Origin: Frankiales bacterium
GTDB taxonomy: Bacteria; Actinomycetota; Actinomycetes; Mycobacteriales; SCTD01
Direction of reading: 5' to 3'
Assembly (NCBI GenBank): GCA_025966135.1
Contig: JAOPVP010000001.1
Span: 1 to 64,000 of the forward strand
Length of the DNA stretch: 64,000 nucleotides
Of the stretch, positions 17,901 through 24,432 are shown piece by piece (position 1 is the stretch's first letter; every line of letters begins with the position of its first letter). The notes beneath the pieces were generated by a model, which was not told the origin of the DNA, searched no databases, and was given only the letters and a program-made list of their open reading frames with translations. Both the position numbers and the translations under genes were made by a program.

Positions 17901-18447
17901 GTGCCTCGCCGGTGGCGATCCCCACCCGCGCGGCCAGCGGGCGGCCGTCGGGCAGCCTGCGTCCCTCCAGGGCAGCCTGAACGTCGAGGCCGGCGCGCAC
18001 CGCCCGGTAGGGGTCGTTCTCATGTGCGGTCGGGGCGCCGAACACCGCCACGACCGCGTCGCCGATCCGCTTGGCGACGGTGCCGCCGGCGTGCTGCACG
18101 GCGGTCGTGACCAGGTCGAAGAAGCTCCGCTGCGTCGACTGCAGGTCTTCGGGGTCCATGGACTGGGCGGTGGCCGAGAAGCCGACCAGGTCGACGGCGA
18201 GGACGCTGACGACGCGGCGCTCCTCCTCAGGACCGGGCAGGTTCGGCACCGCATCGGCGGGTGCGCCGACGAGGGCGTGCCCGCACGACGTGCAGAACGC
18301 CATCCCGGGCTCGACGAGCGCGTCGCACGCGGGGCAGGGGGCAGGCAGACGACCCCCGCACTGGCCGCAGAACCGTGCGCCTGCGGGAAACGGGGCGGCG
18401 CACGTCAGGCAGGTGTCGTCAATGTCTGGAATGTTGCCAGGTCGCAG
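14878..18447 (-). CDS. Zinc-ribbon / class III adenylate-guanylate cyclase / AAA ATPase / TPR regulator
   Basis: About 1190 residues. A double zinc ribbon (CLTCAAPF...CGQCGGRL, then CPACDALV...CTSCGHAL) is followed by a class III cyclase catalytic domain. That domain has AVDLVGFSA and IGDAVVAVFGAP, both carrying the metal-binding Asp residues. Next comes an AAA/STAND ATPase (Walker A LIGEPGLGKSRLT; Walker B VLVLEDLHWADDG) and then a long TPR-like helical region to the C-terminus. The first ATG (18303) would cut off the first ribbon. The open frame starts right after the in-frame glpK stop and holds no ATG/GTG/TTG before that ribbon, so a CTG at 18447 or a rarer codon is implied. Likely a cytosolic signal-responsive regulator; the ligand is unknown. 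Confidence 0.85.
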   Translation of the reverse strand: MRPGNIPDIDDTCLTCAAPFPAGARFCGQCGGRLPAPCPACDALVEPGMAFCTSCGHALVGAPADAVPNLPGPEEERRVVSVLAVDLVGFSATAQSMDPEDLQSTQRSFFDLVTTAVQHAGGTVAKRIGDAVVAVFGAPTAHENDPYRAVRAGLDVQAALEGRRLPDGRPLAARVGIATGEALVTFERGRTQPLVAGDVLNRAMGMQACAPAGGVLVARETHRPTSSAVDYQAHRPVVPAGGSVPVDTWVAAGIKARPDQVGDAIPLVGREPELGLLVSGLRRAMHERRGQLITLIGEPGLGKSRLTRALAEHVDSPATPTLVRWRVGACLPYGEGVSYWALGQVVKAQAQLLESDGGALARQKLEGSVDSLLGRTAGAEEVAQVKERLAALLGLPGTTTDVADDVAASHAAWRRYLLALGEDAPTVLVLEDLHWADDGFLDFLRSLVESAASVPLLILATARPELLERRAAWVSGLADAMTITLTPLAEPDISTVLARLLGDTVLPQQLQRRLLDLVNGNPLYAEEYVRMLTDSGALTAASQDLLADLPLPDSVQGVVNSRLDLLTAAQRSVVSAAAVVGEVFWEGAVAAVADADRGQVLTCLEALVQREVVRRAPHSTVGGEQEFAFRHVLVRDAAYSRIPRSIRVVQHRRCAEWLDALSPERGDDVAELRAHHRTTAYELAAVLGADLEPYAHPARQALMTAAERALRLHAVSAAHGFARRAVMLWYGQEDEPPALKATLLLAELAFLDDPHAFYGDGGPARVQETAEKLLALGDRRGAASAQVLLGQAEWYRGGGAELAGQHLGRAVDLLAEEPASEQSAGALAELGRLRMLSHQYGDAVALSDRAMAIARPLGLLEVEANALVTAGTARYSIGDPLGVVQLEEALSLSRQHGLRARQRAANNLAATMQEEGRLRRSYELIEESASATRGWGLSLTTRADDPELALRAWYHGQWDRLLEHADAFLATASAEAQQWESHLLALCGIVRALRGEQVPPELDAVVERSRRSGFPALVRSALAHLACCRFLQGRTEEAAQLYDELAVHTSQHMRGSAREWLFPAVVLAASLGGERLETLEDRLAALEPKTPWMDAAHHCARSFLSAAEGKHLDAVEHATEAVALYQRIGDVSTTAFARGRLAHAAQQAGDMQLCEEQSRIVRDFAGRNGATVLRAAAVSSLGAERGERR

Positions 18448-18465
18448 CCCGTGACCGCCACTGCG

Positions 18466-19935
18466 TCAGGTCGCCCATGCCCTGCTGCGCTCGACCGCGC
18501 GGGTCCACCGGGCGTGCGTGCCGTCGTCCCGGACCTCGGCCGCCGGCTCGAAGCGCCGCCCGAGCTGCCAGGTGTCGGCGACCTCCTGCGGGCTCGACCA
18601 CACCCCGGTGCCGAGGCCCGCCAGGAAGGCCGCTCCCAGCGCGGTCGTCTCGAGCACCTCGGGCCGCTGAACGGGTACGCCCAACTGGTCGGCCTGCAGC
18701 TGGCACAGCAGGTTGTTGGCGCTGGCGCCGCCGTCGACCTGCAGGGACGGCACGTCGCAGCCGGCCTCGGTGGTCATCGCGTCGACCACGTCACGGACCT
18801 CGAAGGCGATCGCGTCCAGGGTGGCCCTGGCCAGGTGGGCGCGGGTCGTGCCCCGGGTGATGCCCAGGAGCGTGCCGCGCGCATCCGGGTCCCAGTACGG
18901 CGCGCCCAGCCCGGTCAGCGCGGGCACGAACACGACCCCGCCACTGTCCGGCACCTGCCGGGCCAGCGACTCGATCTCCCCCGCACCGCCGATGATCTGG
19001 AGCCCGTCCCGCAGCCACTGGACCGCCGCGCCGGTGACGAACACGGCGCCCTCCAGGGCGTACGTCAGCGTCCCGTCGGGCGCCATCCACGCGACCGTCG
19101 TGAGCAGCCGCTCCGACAGCACCGGCGTGCTGCCGGTGTTGATGAGCACGAACGACCCGGTGCCGTAGGTGCACTTGCTGCGTCCCTCGTCGCAGCAGCC
19201 CTGCCCGAACAGCGCGGCCTGCTGGTCACCCGCGATCCCCGCCACCGGCAGGTCCAGCCCGAGGAACGCGGCCGGATCGGTGCGCCCCACTTCCCCGTAC
19301 GACGGGACGATGCGTGGCAGGGCGGTGCGCGGCACGCCGAACAGCTCGCAGAGCTCGTCGGACCAGTCGCCCTTCCTCAGGTCGTAGAGCAGCGTCCTGC
19401 TGGCGTTGCTGGCATCGGTCACGTGCCGCGCGCCACCAGTGAGGCGGGCCACGACGTAGGAGTCGACGGTGCCTACCGCCGTACGGCCGCTGGTGACGCC
19501 CTCCCAGGAGCGCGGGTCGTGCTCGCGCAGCCAGGCCAGCTTGGTGGCGGTGAAGTACGGGTCCAGGCGCAGGCCGGTCAGCTCGGCGACCCGCGGTTCG
19601 TGGCCGGCATCCTTGAGCCGGTCGCAGATCTCGGTGGTCCGGCGGTCCTGCCAGACGATGGCGCGCCGGGGTGGCTGCAGGGTCGTCCGGTCCCACAGCA
19701 CGGCGGTCTCGCGCTGGTCGGTGACCCCGACCGCGGTCACCGTCTGGCCTTCCAGGGCCTGGCGGCAGCTCGACAGGACCGCGACCCAGATCTCCTCCGG
19801 CTCGTGCTCGACCCAGCCCGGCTGGGGGAAGTGCTGGGGGAACTCCTGGTAGCCGTGGGCCAGTACCCGGCCGTCCTCGCTGACGACGAGCGCGGTCACT
19901 CCGGTGGTGCCGCAGTCGATCGCGAGGATGCTCAC
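18466..19935 (-). CDS. glpK: Glycerol kinase
   Basis: ATP-dependent phosphorylation of glycerol to sn-glycerol 3-phosphate. 489 residues, FGGY family. N-terminal phosphate motif ILAIDCGTTGVTALVV, QEFPQHFPQPGWVEHEPEEIW (about 33-53), WQDRRT at about 100, TYGTGSFVLINTG (second phosphate motif), VFVPALTGLGAPYWDPDARG (FGGY signature region) and DGGASANNLLCQLQADQLG. GTG start overlaps the DUF1028 stop (GTGA). It is followed directly by the cyclase/ATPase gene in the same frame. Confidence 0.95.
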   Translation of the reverse strand: MSILAIDCGTTGVTALVVSEDGRVLAHGYQEFPQHFPQPGWVEHEPEEIWVAVLSSCRQALEGQTVTAVGVTDQRETAVLWDRTTLQPPRRAIVWQDRRTTEICDRLKDAGHEPRVAELTGLRLDPYFTATKLAWLREHDPRSWEGVTSGRTAVGTVDSYVVARLTGGARHVTDASNASRTLLYDLRKGDWSDELCELFGVPRTALPRIVPSYGEVGRTDPAAFLGLDLPVAGIAGDQQAALFGQGCCDEGRSKCTYGTGSFVLINTGSTPVLSERLLTTVAWMAPDGTLTYALEGAVFVTGAAVQWLRDGLQIIGGAGEIESLARQVPDSGGVVFVPALTGLGAPYWDPDARGTLLGITRGTTRAHLARATLDAIAFEVRDVVDAMTTEAGCDVPSLQVDGGASANNLLCQLQADQLGVPVQRPEVLETTALGAAFLAGLGTGVWSSPQEVADTWQLGRRFEPAAEVRDDGTHARWTRAVERSRAWAT

Positions 19936-20735
19936 CCGGTCGCCTCCCTGAGCTTCGCCAGCACCACCGGGTCGATGCCCCCCGACACCATCCGCTCCTC
20001 GTAGTTCTCGACCCCCGCCCAGTCGTCGAGGCTGGCGAACCCCAACCGGGCCAGGCGATCTGCCACCTCGACGGCCAGCTCCCCTTCGAGGGGGAGGACC
20101 GACTCGGGCTTGCCGAAGTACAGGTCGTGCAGGTCGAGCAGCCGCATCAGCTCGGGCACCGGGTCGGGGTGGTCGTCGACGCGCAGGTCCACCAGGACGT
20201 CGGACCCACCGCCGTACCCGCCGGCGTCGCTCACCACCAGGAGCGCGGCGGCTTGGCGACCACGCCGGTCGCCACCGGCCCGGTCGGCGGCCAGCAGCGC
20301 CTGGCTGAGGCGGTGGGCCAGCGTGCCCTGGGCGGCGGTGAAGGTGTCCGCGAGCACGTCGACGACCTCCGGCCCGGTGAGGATGTTGCCCTGGGCTGCC
20401 CAGCCGTCGCCGGTCCGCCCCCCGGCCCAGGCGTTGCACTCCGCGCCGGTCCAGGTCGCGGCCCCACCGTCGCGGTCGACGATGCCGGCCTGGCGCTGCT
20501 CGCGCAGCTCGTCCGCCGCGACGAGCGCGTCGAGGGTCTGCTGCGCCGTGTTCCCCTCGGCCAGCAGCCGCAGCCCGTCCGGGCGGTAGGCGAGGTTGCA
20601 GTACGACTGGGTCGCGACCGCCCCCACGTCCCACTGGGCGGCCGGCACGGCAGCGCCCACCGCAAGGAACTTCGAGGCGACGGCGACGCCCCACTGGGAG
20701 CCGTCAGCGGACCTGGCCACGATCGAGAACGTCAT
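19932..20735 (-). CDS. DUF1028 protein (Ntn-hydrolase-like fold)
   Basis: 267 residues from ATG 20735. Family hallmarks: N-terminal TFSIVARSADGSQWGVAVASKFLAVG, ATQSYCNLAYRPDGLRLLAEG, and WTGAECNAWAGGRTGDGWAAQGN. DUF1028 proteins have a proteasome-like fold; Thr2 would be exposed if the initiator Met is removed, but activity is unproven. TAGTCT lies 8 nt ahead of the start. The gene is divergent from the exoribonuclease gene and translationally coupled to glpK. Confidence 0.88.
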   Translation of the reverse strand: MTFSIVARSADGSQWGVAVASKFLAVGAAVPAAQWDVGAVATQSYCNLAYRPDGLRLLAEGNTAQQTLDALVAADELREQRQAGIVDRDGGAATWTGAECNAWAGGRTGDGWAAQGNILTGPEVVDVLADTFTAAQGTLAHRLSQALLAADRAGGDRRGRQAAALLVVSDAGGYGGGSDVLVDLRVDDHPDPVPELMRLLDLHDLYFGKPESVLPLEGELAVEVADRLARLGFASLDDWAGVENYEERMVSGGIDPVVLAKLREATG

Positions 20736-20754
20736 GGACCGGCAGACTAGGCGG

Positions 20755-21240
20755 GTGCGCTTCTTTCTTGACCTCGAGTTCGGTGACACGGCGTCCGTGC
20801 TGACCCTGGTGTCCATCGGGGTGGTGGCCGAGGACGGGCGCGAGTACTACGCGGTCTCGAGCGACTTCGACCCGCTCGCGGTGCACCCGTGGGTACGCGC
20901 CAACGTCCTGCCGCAGCTGCCGCCCGCCTCCACCTGGAAGCCGCGGTCGGTGATCGCCGCGGAGCTGGTCGAGTTCTTCGGCGACGACCCGGTGTGGTGG
21001 GCCTGGTTCGCCGGCTATGACCACGTGGCGCTGTGCCAGCTGTGGGGGGACATGCCGTCGCTGCCGCGGCACTTCCCGCGCTTCACCCTCGACGTCCGGC
21101 AGCTCTGGGAGCACCTCGGCCGGCCCCCGCTGCCTGTCCAGATGACGGGGCTGCACGATGCGCTCGAGGACGCCCGGCACGTCAAGATCCGCTACGACGC
21201 CCTCGCCGAGAAGGCCTACCGCCTCGGCCTGAACGTCTGA
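20755..21240 (+). CDS. 3'-5' exoribonuclease (RNase AS / Rv2179c-like)
   Basis: 161 residues, DEDDh superfamily: RFFLDLEFGD (DxE) at about 2-11, GYDHVALCQLWGD with the second Asp, and HDALEDARH with the His and Asp. Family members trim adenylate-rich 3' ends of RNA. The GTG start is chosen because the family begins exactly at V-R-F-F-L-D-L-E. Its position near class II DAHP synthase matches Rv2179c-Rv2178c in mycobacteria (from memory). A short divergent spacer (19 nt) separates it from the DUF1028 gene. Confidence 0.9.
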   Translation: MRFFLDLEFGDTASVLTLVSIGVVAEDGREYYAVSSDFDPLAVHPWVRANVLPQLPPASTWKPRSVIAAELVEFFGDDPVWWAWFAGYDHVALCQLWGDMPSLPRHFPRFTLDVRQLWEHLGRPPLPVQMTGLHDALEDARHVKIRYDALAEKAYRLGLNV

Positions 21241-21426
21241 CCCCCCTCCCTCGCCCCCCTTTCCCTCGCCCCCCTTCCTGGCCCCCTCCTCCTGGCGACT
21301 TCCCTCCCTGGGCCCTGTCGGCCACCGGTTTCCCACGCGTGCGGACGGGCCCGCGATCAGGGCCAGGGGAGGGAAGTGGCCGGGGGTCAGGGCCAGGGGA
21401 GGGAAGTGGCCAGAAGGGGGGGCAGG
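21241..21426. repeat. C-tract/G-tract intergenic element with direct and inverted repeats
   Basis: 186-bp spacer between two convergent genes. The left part is almost pure C/T runs (tracts of 4-6 C). The right part is G-rich. A 25-bp sequence starting TCAGGGCCAGGGGAGGG occurs twice, perfectly, at 21357-21381 and 21387-21411 (30-bp period). A near-perfect inverted copy lies at 21294-21317. It could fold as a long hairpin and act as a bidirectional terminator; the G-runs could also form quadruplexes. Confidence 0.7.
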
Positions 21427-22464
21427 TCAGGTGGGGAGGAGGACCTCGAGGGTGACCTGGGCGAGGCCGCTGTAACCCAGCGCCCGGGAGCCGGCGCGGG
21501 ACATGTCGAGGATGCGGTCGCCGACGTAGGGGCCGCGGTCGTTGACGAGGCAGTTGATCGCGTACCCGCCGGAGCTCACGTGGATCACGGTGCCGAGGGG
21601 GAGCTCCTTGTTGGCGCAGGTCAGGCGCTCAGGGTCGTACGGCGCACCGGAGGCCGTGGGCCGGCCGACGAACCCGGGGCCGTACCAGCTCGCCGTACCG
21701 GAGAAGGTCTGGCCGCTGGGCGCGTAGCCCACCGGGATGCCGGCGCCTGTCTGCTCGAGCAGGGCGATGACCGGTGCCTGGTTGGCGAGGGCGGTGCGGG
21801 ACCGGGCGGACTGCGCGGGGGTGAGCGCCAGCGTGACGGCGGTCGACACGTCGTCCAGCAGTTGGCGCTGGGCCTCGAGCTGGCGGGCGAGGTCGGCGGC
21901 GTGCAGGGCATCGGCCAGGGCCTGCGCCTGGGCGAGGAGCTCGCGGGCGCGGTCTTGGTCGGCGAGCACGGACTGAGCCTGGGCGAGCAGGTGCAGGCGG
22001 AAGGCGTTGGCCTGCTGCTGCAGCGTCTTGAGCTGAGCGGCCCGGCTGGTCACGGCGTCGACGAGCCCACGGTCGACGGTGAGGGCCGCGCGCTCGGCCC
22101 GGTGGGACAGCTCCCGCAGGTCGGGTGCGGCGAGGCCGCTCTGCCAGTCACCGATCGGGCTGGGCGTGCCGGCGATGTAGACCTGCCGGGCCCGGGTGTC
22201 GAGGGCCAGCTGGGCGTCGGCGCGGGCCTGCTCCAGCCGGCCGTAGGCGACCCGGAGGCCGCCGTCCCGGGCTGCGGCCCGGTCCAGGGCCGCGCTGAGC
22301 TGCTGTGCGTGGGCGGTGACCCGGGCGAGCTCGGCCTGCAGCCGCGGGAGGTCGGCCGCGGTCAGCGGCGTGGGCGTACCCGGTTGCGCGTGAGCGGGGC
22401 TGAGGACGGACAGCGTCGCTACCAGGAGGGCAGCCGCCATCGCCGTTCGACACAACCAGGACAC
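21427..22464 (-). CDS. Secreted coiled-coil protein with RlpA-like double-psi beta-barrel domain
   Basis: 345 residues. Signal peptide (MAAALLVATLSVLSPAHAQ), long Ala/Leu/Gln-rich coiled-coil region (about 35-230), and a C-terminal RlpA-like barrel (GTASWYGPGFVGRPTASG, YDPERLTCANKELPLGT, CLVNDRGPYVGDRILDMSRAG). The layout resembles actinobacterial cell-wall proteins in which RlpA-like domains bind or cleave peptidoglycan. The barrel keeps the DRGPY and DMSRAG motifs. The start could be GTG 22464 or ATG 22440. Extracytoplasmic; enzyme activity unproven. Confidence 0.85.
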   Translation of the reverse strand: MSWLCRTAMAAALLVATLSVLSPAHAQPGTPTPLTAADLPRLQAELARVTAHAQQLSAALDRAAARDGGLRVAYGRLEQARADAQLALDTRARQVYIAGTPSPIGDWQSGLAAPDLRELSHRAERAALTVDRGLVDAVTSRAAQLKTLQQQANAFRLHLLAQAQSVLADQDRARELLAQAQALADALHAADLARQLEAQRQLLDDVSTAVTLALTPAQSARSRTALANQAPVIALLEQTGAGIPVGYAPSGQTFSGTASWYGPGFVGRPTASGAPYDPERLTCANKELPLGTVIHVSSGGYAINCLVNDRGPYVGDRILDMSRAGSRALGYSGLAQVTLEVLLPT

Positions 22465-22504
22465 GTCTGACGCTTCGACCGCTGACGGGGGCGCCTTGAC
22501 CCGT

Positions 22505-22510
22505 TAGCGT
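22505..22510 (+). promoter_or_regulatory. Likely -10 element of a leaderless promoter
   Basis: TAGCGT lies 7 nt before the ATG of the phosphofructokinase gene, with no Shine-Dalgarno between. Positional inference. Confidence 0.45.
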
Positions 22511-22517
22511 CGCCCGC

Positions 22518-23543
22518 ATGCGAATCGGCGTCCTGACCGGCGGAGGTGACTGCCCGGGGCTCAATGCGGTGATCCGGGCCGTGGTGCGGAAGGGGAGCGA
22601 GGTCTACGGGCACGAGTTCGTGGGCTTCCGGGACGGCTGGAAGGGCCCCCTCGAGGGCATCACCCTGGAGCTCGGGGTGCCGCAGGTGCGCGGGATCCTG
22701 CCGCGCGGTGGCACCATCCTGGGGTCGTCGCGGACCAACCCGCTCAAGGTCGAGGGCGGGGTCGAGAAGATCCAGACCAACCTGAAGCGGGTCGGGGTCG
22801 ACGCCCTGATCGCGATCGGCGGTGAGGACACCCTTGGCGTCGCGACCCAGCTGGCCGCCCTCGGGATCAACGTCGTCGGTGTCCCCAAGACGATCGACAA
22901 CGACCTGGGGGCGACCGACTACACCTTCGGGTTCGACACCGCCGTACAGATCGCGGTCGACGCCATCGACCGGCTCCACACCACCGCCGAGTCGCACCAC
23001 CGTGCGCTCATCGTCGAGGTGATGGGCCGGCACGCCGGTTGGATCGCCCTGCACTCCGGTCTCGCCGGCGGGGCCAACGTCATCCTCATCCCGGAGCGGC
23101 CGTTCGACATCGACGCGGTCTGCGCGTACGTGAAGCAGCGCTTCGCCCGTCAGTTCGCGCCGATCATCGTGGTCGCCGAGGGTGCGCAGCCGGCCGAGGG
23201 GTCGCTCGCGCTGCAGGAGGCCGAGCTGGACGCCTTCGGGCACGTGCGGCTCGGTGGGATCGGCTATGTGCTCGAGCGCGAGATCCAGGCGCGCACCGGG
23301 TTCGAGTCGCGGCAGACGGTCCTGGGGCACGTGCAGCGGGGCGGCACACCGACCGCGTACGACCGGGTGCTGGCGACCCGTTTCGGGCTGCATGCGATCG
23401 ACGCCGTCCACGAGGGGGACAGCGGCGTGATGGTCGCGCTCAGGGGCACGGACATCGTGCGGGTGCAGCTGTCCGAGGCCACCAAGGAGCTCAAGACCGT
23501 GCCGCTCGAGCGCTACGCGGAGGCCGAGGTCTTCTTCGGCTGA
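22518..23543 (+). CDS. pfkA: 6-phosphofructokinase with pyrophosphate-type residues
   Basis: Phosphorylates fructose 6-phosphate in glycolysis. 341 residues. Substrate loop GVLTGGGDCPGLNAVIRA at 4-21, GGED at 101-104, PKTIDND at 123-129 (catalytic Asp 127), and MGRHAGWIALHSGLAGGAN. Residue 104 is Asp and 124 is Lys, in Escherichia coli numbering. This pair is the published signature of PPi-dependent enzymes, whereas ATP-dependent ones have Gly104. Phosphoryl donor is therefore inferred to be PPi. Its stop overlaps the next gene (TGATG). Confidence 0.92.
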   Translation: MRIGVLTGGGDCPGLNAVIRAVVRKGSEVYGHEFVGFRDGWKGPLEGITLELGVPQVRGILPRGGTILGSSRTNPLKVEGGVEKIQTNLKRVGVDALIAIGGEDTLGVATQLAALGINVVGVPKTIDNDLGATDYTFGFDTAVQIAVDAIDRLHTTAESHHRALIVEVMGRHAGWIALHSGLAGGANVILIPERPFDIDAVCAYVKQRFARQFAPIIVVAEGAQPAEGSLALQEAELDAFGHVRLGGIGYVLEREIQARTGFESRQTVLGHVQRGGTPTAYDRVLATRFGLHAIDAVHEGDSGVMVALRGTDIVRVQLSEATKELKTVPLERYAEAEVFFG

Positions 23544-24400
23544 TGCTGACTCGCCGCCACCTGCTCCTGGGCACCGGCGTGCTGGCCCTGGGTGGGGCTG
23601 CTGCCGTGCCCGGGCTGCGCGACCACGCCGCGCTGCTGGTCCACCCGGTCCCCGTGCCGCCGCACCCGGTCCCGACCGGCCCGGTGGGACCCCTGCTCAG
23701 CGGCAGCTTCGCCTCGAAGGCCATGGGGCGGGTCGTCGGCTGGTCGCTCGCCTACCCCGTCGGCTCAGCGCCGGGTGCGGCCCTGCCCGTGCTGCTCGAG
23801 CTGCACGGCCGCGGCGCCGACCACGCCGAGTCCTTCAGCACGCACCACCTGGACCGGTTCCTGTCGGCCGCGGTGCGCGCGGGCCTGCCGCCGTTCGCGA
23901 TAGCGAGCGTCGACGGCGGCGAGCACAGCTACTGGCACCGGCGACCGGCAGGCGATCCGCAGACGATGCTGCTGGATGAGTTCCTGCCGCTGTTGCGATC
24001 ACGTGGGTTGCGGGTCGACCGGCTCGCGCTCGGAGGCTGGTCCATGGGCGGGTACGGCGCACTGCTCCTCGCGGAGCGGCTCGGTCGGTCGCGGGTGGCC
24101 GCGGTGGCGGTCGACAGCCCGGCGCTGTGGACGCAGTGGAAGGACAGCGCCCCGGGAGCCTTCGACGGACCTCAGGACTTCGCGGCCCACGACGTGCTGG
24201 CCTCCGTCCGGGCCCTGGCCGGGATCCCGGTGCGGGTGTCTTGTGGGACCTCGGACCCCTTCATCGGTGGGGTCCGCGCCTTCCTGGACCGCGTGCCCAC
24301 TGCCGGCCACGACCTCGGCCCTGGCGGTCACACGGTGCAGTGGTGGCTGCACGCGGCCCCCGGCCAGATGGCCTTCGTCGGCCACGCCCTCGCCGGCTGA
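23543..24400 (+). CDS. Secreted esterase, antigen-85/esterase-D-like alpha/beta hydrolase
   Basis: 285 residues. N-terminal twin-arginine-like signal (MLTRRHLLLGTGVLALGG). Hydrolase motifs: VLLELHGRGADHAESF, nucleophile elbow GGWSMGGYGAL (Ser at about 171), SCGTSDPF for the acidic residue, and a C-terminal HTVQWWLHAAPGQ with the likely catalytic His. Resembles actinobacterial cell-envelope esterases. The ATG overlaps the phosphofructokinase stop, so both are co-transcribed, although no metabolic link is evident. Substrate unknown. Confidence 0.85.
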   Translation: MLTRRHLLLGTGVLALGGAAAVPGLRDHAALLVHPVPVPPHPVPTGPVGPLLSGSFASKAMGRVVGWSLAYPVGSAPGAALPVLLELHGRGADHAESFSTHHLDRFLSAAVRAGLPPFAIASVDGGEHSYWHRRPAGDPQTMLLDEFLPLLRSRGLRVDRLALGGWSMGGYGALLLAERLGRSRVAAVAVDSPALWTQWKDSAPGAFDGPQDFAAHDVLASVRALAGIPVRVSCGTSDPFIGGVRAFLDRVPTAGHDLGPGGHTVQWWLHAAPGQMAFVGHALAG

Positions 24401-24432
24401 CCCCTCGTTGCGTCTGCCCCTGTGCAGCAATC

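Noticed and set aside
18261..18303. ATG 18303 as start of the cyclase/ATPase
   Set aside because: It would remove the first zinc ribbon, whose CxxC pairs are clearly coding upstream in the same frame; kept only as an alternative.
15019..20004. 1661-codon open frame on the plus strand
   Set aside because: It is antisense to the cyclase/ATPase and glycerol kinase genes, whose protein motifs are unambiguous; its translation is Arg/Gly/Pro/Ala-rich with no recognisable domain. Typical GC-rich shadow.
21357..21411. CRISPR-like direct repeats
   Set aside because: Only two 25-bp copies with a 5-bp gap, no spacers of usual size and no cas genes.
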